Shown here: positions 63,471-64,000 of the stretch, piece by piece
Numbering within the stretch: position 1 is the stretch's first letter
How the letters are laid out: every line of letters starts with the position of its first letter
DNA from: Orientallactaga sibirica
Taxonomy: Eukaryota > Chordata > Mammalia > Rodentia > Dipodidae
Length of the DNA stretch: 64,000 nucleotides
Assembly (NCBI GenBank): GCA_036365145.1
Contig: JAEOAD010000794.1
Location: forward strand, 1,612,001-1,676,000
Direction: 5' to 3'
The notes under the pieces: generated by a model
Told to the model about the DNA's origin: nothing
Seen by the model: only the letters and a program-made list of their open reading frames with translations
Database searches by the model: none
Translations under genes and position numbers: made by a program

Positions 63471-64000
63471 TGTATGTATGAGGAAATAAAAAACATAGTT
63501 AAGGATGAAGTTCTGAATCATCAGTTTAGGACTTGAAGCCTGGGTTTAGCTTGATGGAGATATGTGATGATGTTAAGCAGGAAGTGTATTTATAAGCCAT
63601 GTGGACAGAACAAAAGCAGCCACCAAATGAGAACTGTAAGTAACGAAGAGGGAGATGCTCCTACACAGCATGTAGGCTCTCGAAGTAGTGAAGTCCTACC
63701 AAACCTGTCCTAAAGAGGGTCAGAAGTGGTGTACATACACACAGTGATAACTGTAGCCACAAATAACACTGACTGGCCACTTGAGCACATATAACAAGAA
63801 TAATAGGATAATGTTATAGTCATTAAGCCTTTCTCTATTGAACATGTAAACAGCCACTCACTTCTAAGGAGCAGTGCAAAATCTCCCTAAAAAAGAATAA
63901 AAGTACTTCTTTAGTTGATAAGATGCTGAAAGCTAACATATGGTGGTGCAGAGAAAAACTGATAAAAATGTTGTAAGGGCATGGATAATATTTTTAAAAT
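63471..64000. other. Intronic sequence to the window end
   Basis: No repeat recognised and no convincing upstream ABCA exon. Confidence 0.4.

Noticed and set aside
63845..63885. Possible 25-base micro-exon on the minus strand with a good acceptor and a GTGAGT donor
   Set aside because: Phase would allow it, but the few residues do not match the hydrophobic ABCA segment expected before 61548, so it is probably chance.

Overview
This is a mammalian, rodent-type genomic window made mostly of intronic and intergenic DNA filled with retrotransposons. Several repeat classes point to a rodent: B1 (7SL-derived) SINEs, ID and B4-like SINEs, ERVL-MaLR LTR elements, and very many copies of a SINE with a B2-like tRNA head. 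That head is joined to a body (GCCAGATGCACAAGGTGGCA...CTGGAGTTCGTTTGCAGTGG...) that is not the mouse or rat B2 body. My inference is a jerboa-like (dipodid) rodent; this was not tested against a database.

The main gene lies on the minus strand. Nine exons between 61548 and 8113 encode the last 471 residues and the stop codon of an ABCA-subfamily ABC transporter: the end of transmembrane domain 2, then the whole second nucleotide-binding domain and C-terminal tail. Every splice site is GT/AG, every exon junction keeps phase, and all nucleotide-binding motifs are intact, so this looks like a live gene. It most resembles the rodent ABCA3/ABCA17/Abca14-15-16 group. The 5' part, expected to be about 1,200 residues, would lie beyond 64000. 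A polyadenylation signal sits 112 bases after the stop.

Layout. 1-1850: MaLR provirus cut by the window edge. 2740-3260: CpG island with a CTCF-like site and GC boxes, about 5 kb past the ABCA 3' end, probably the promoter of an unseen neighbour. 3.4-7.6 kb: little beyond SINEs and an L1 tail. 7.99-8.9 kb: last two ABCA exons. 9-21.8 kb: a large intron with a stack of same-strand SINEs and two complete MaLR proviruses. 22.07-24.0 kb: three ABCA exons. 24-49.5 kb: a 25.5 kb intron holding an old plus-strand L1, an ERVL-type LTR, a broken olfactory receptor gene (35.5-36.5 kb) and a full-length minus-strand L1 nested inside another L1. 49.5-50.1 kb: two exons. 50.6-56.6 kb: an L1 with a tandem-monomer 5' UTR. 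56.64-61.55 kb: two exons around L1 tails and a minisatellite. 61.6-64 kb: SINEs in the next intron.

I see no bacterial-type system, CRISPR array, tRNA or rRNA gene. The points of biological interest are the lineage-restricted ABCA gene, the CpG island and the layered history of transposon insertion.
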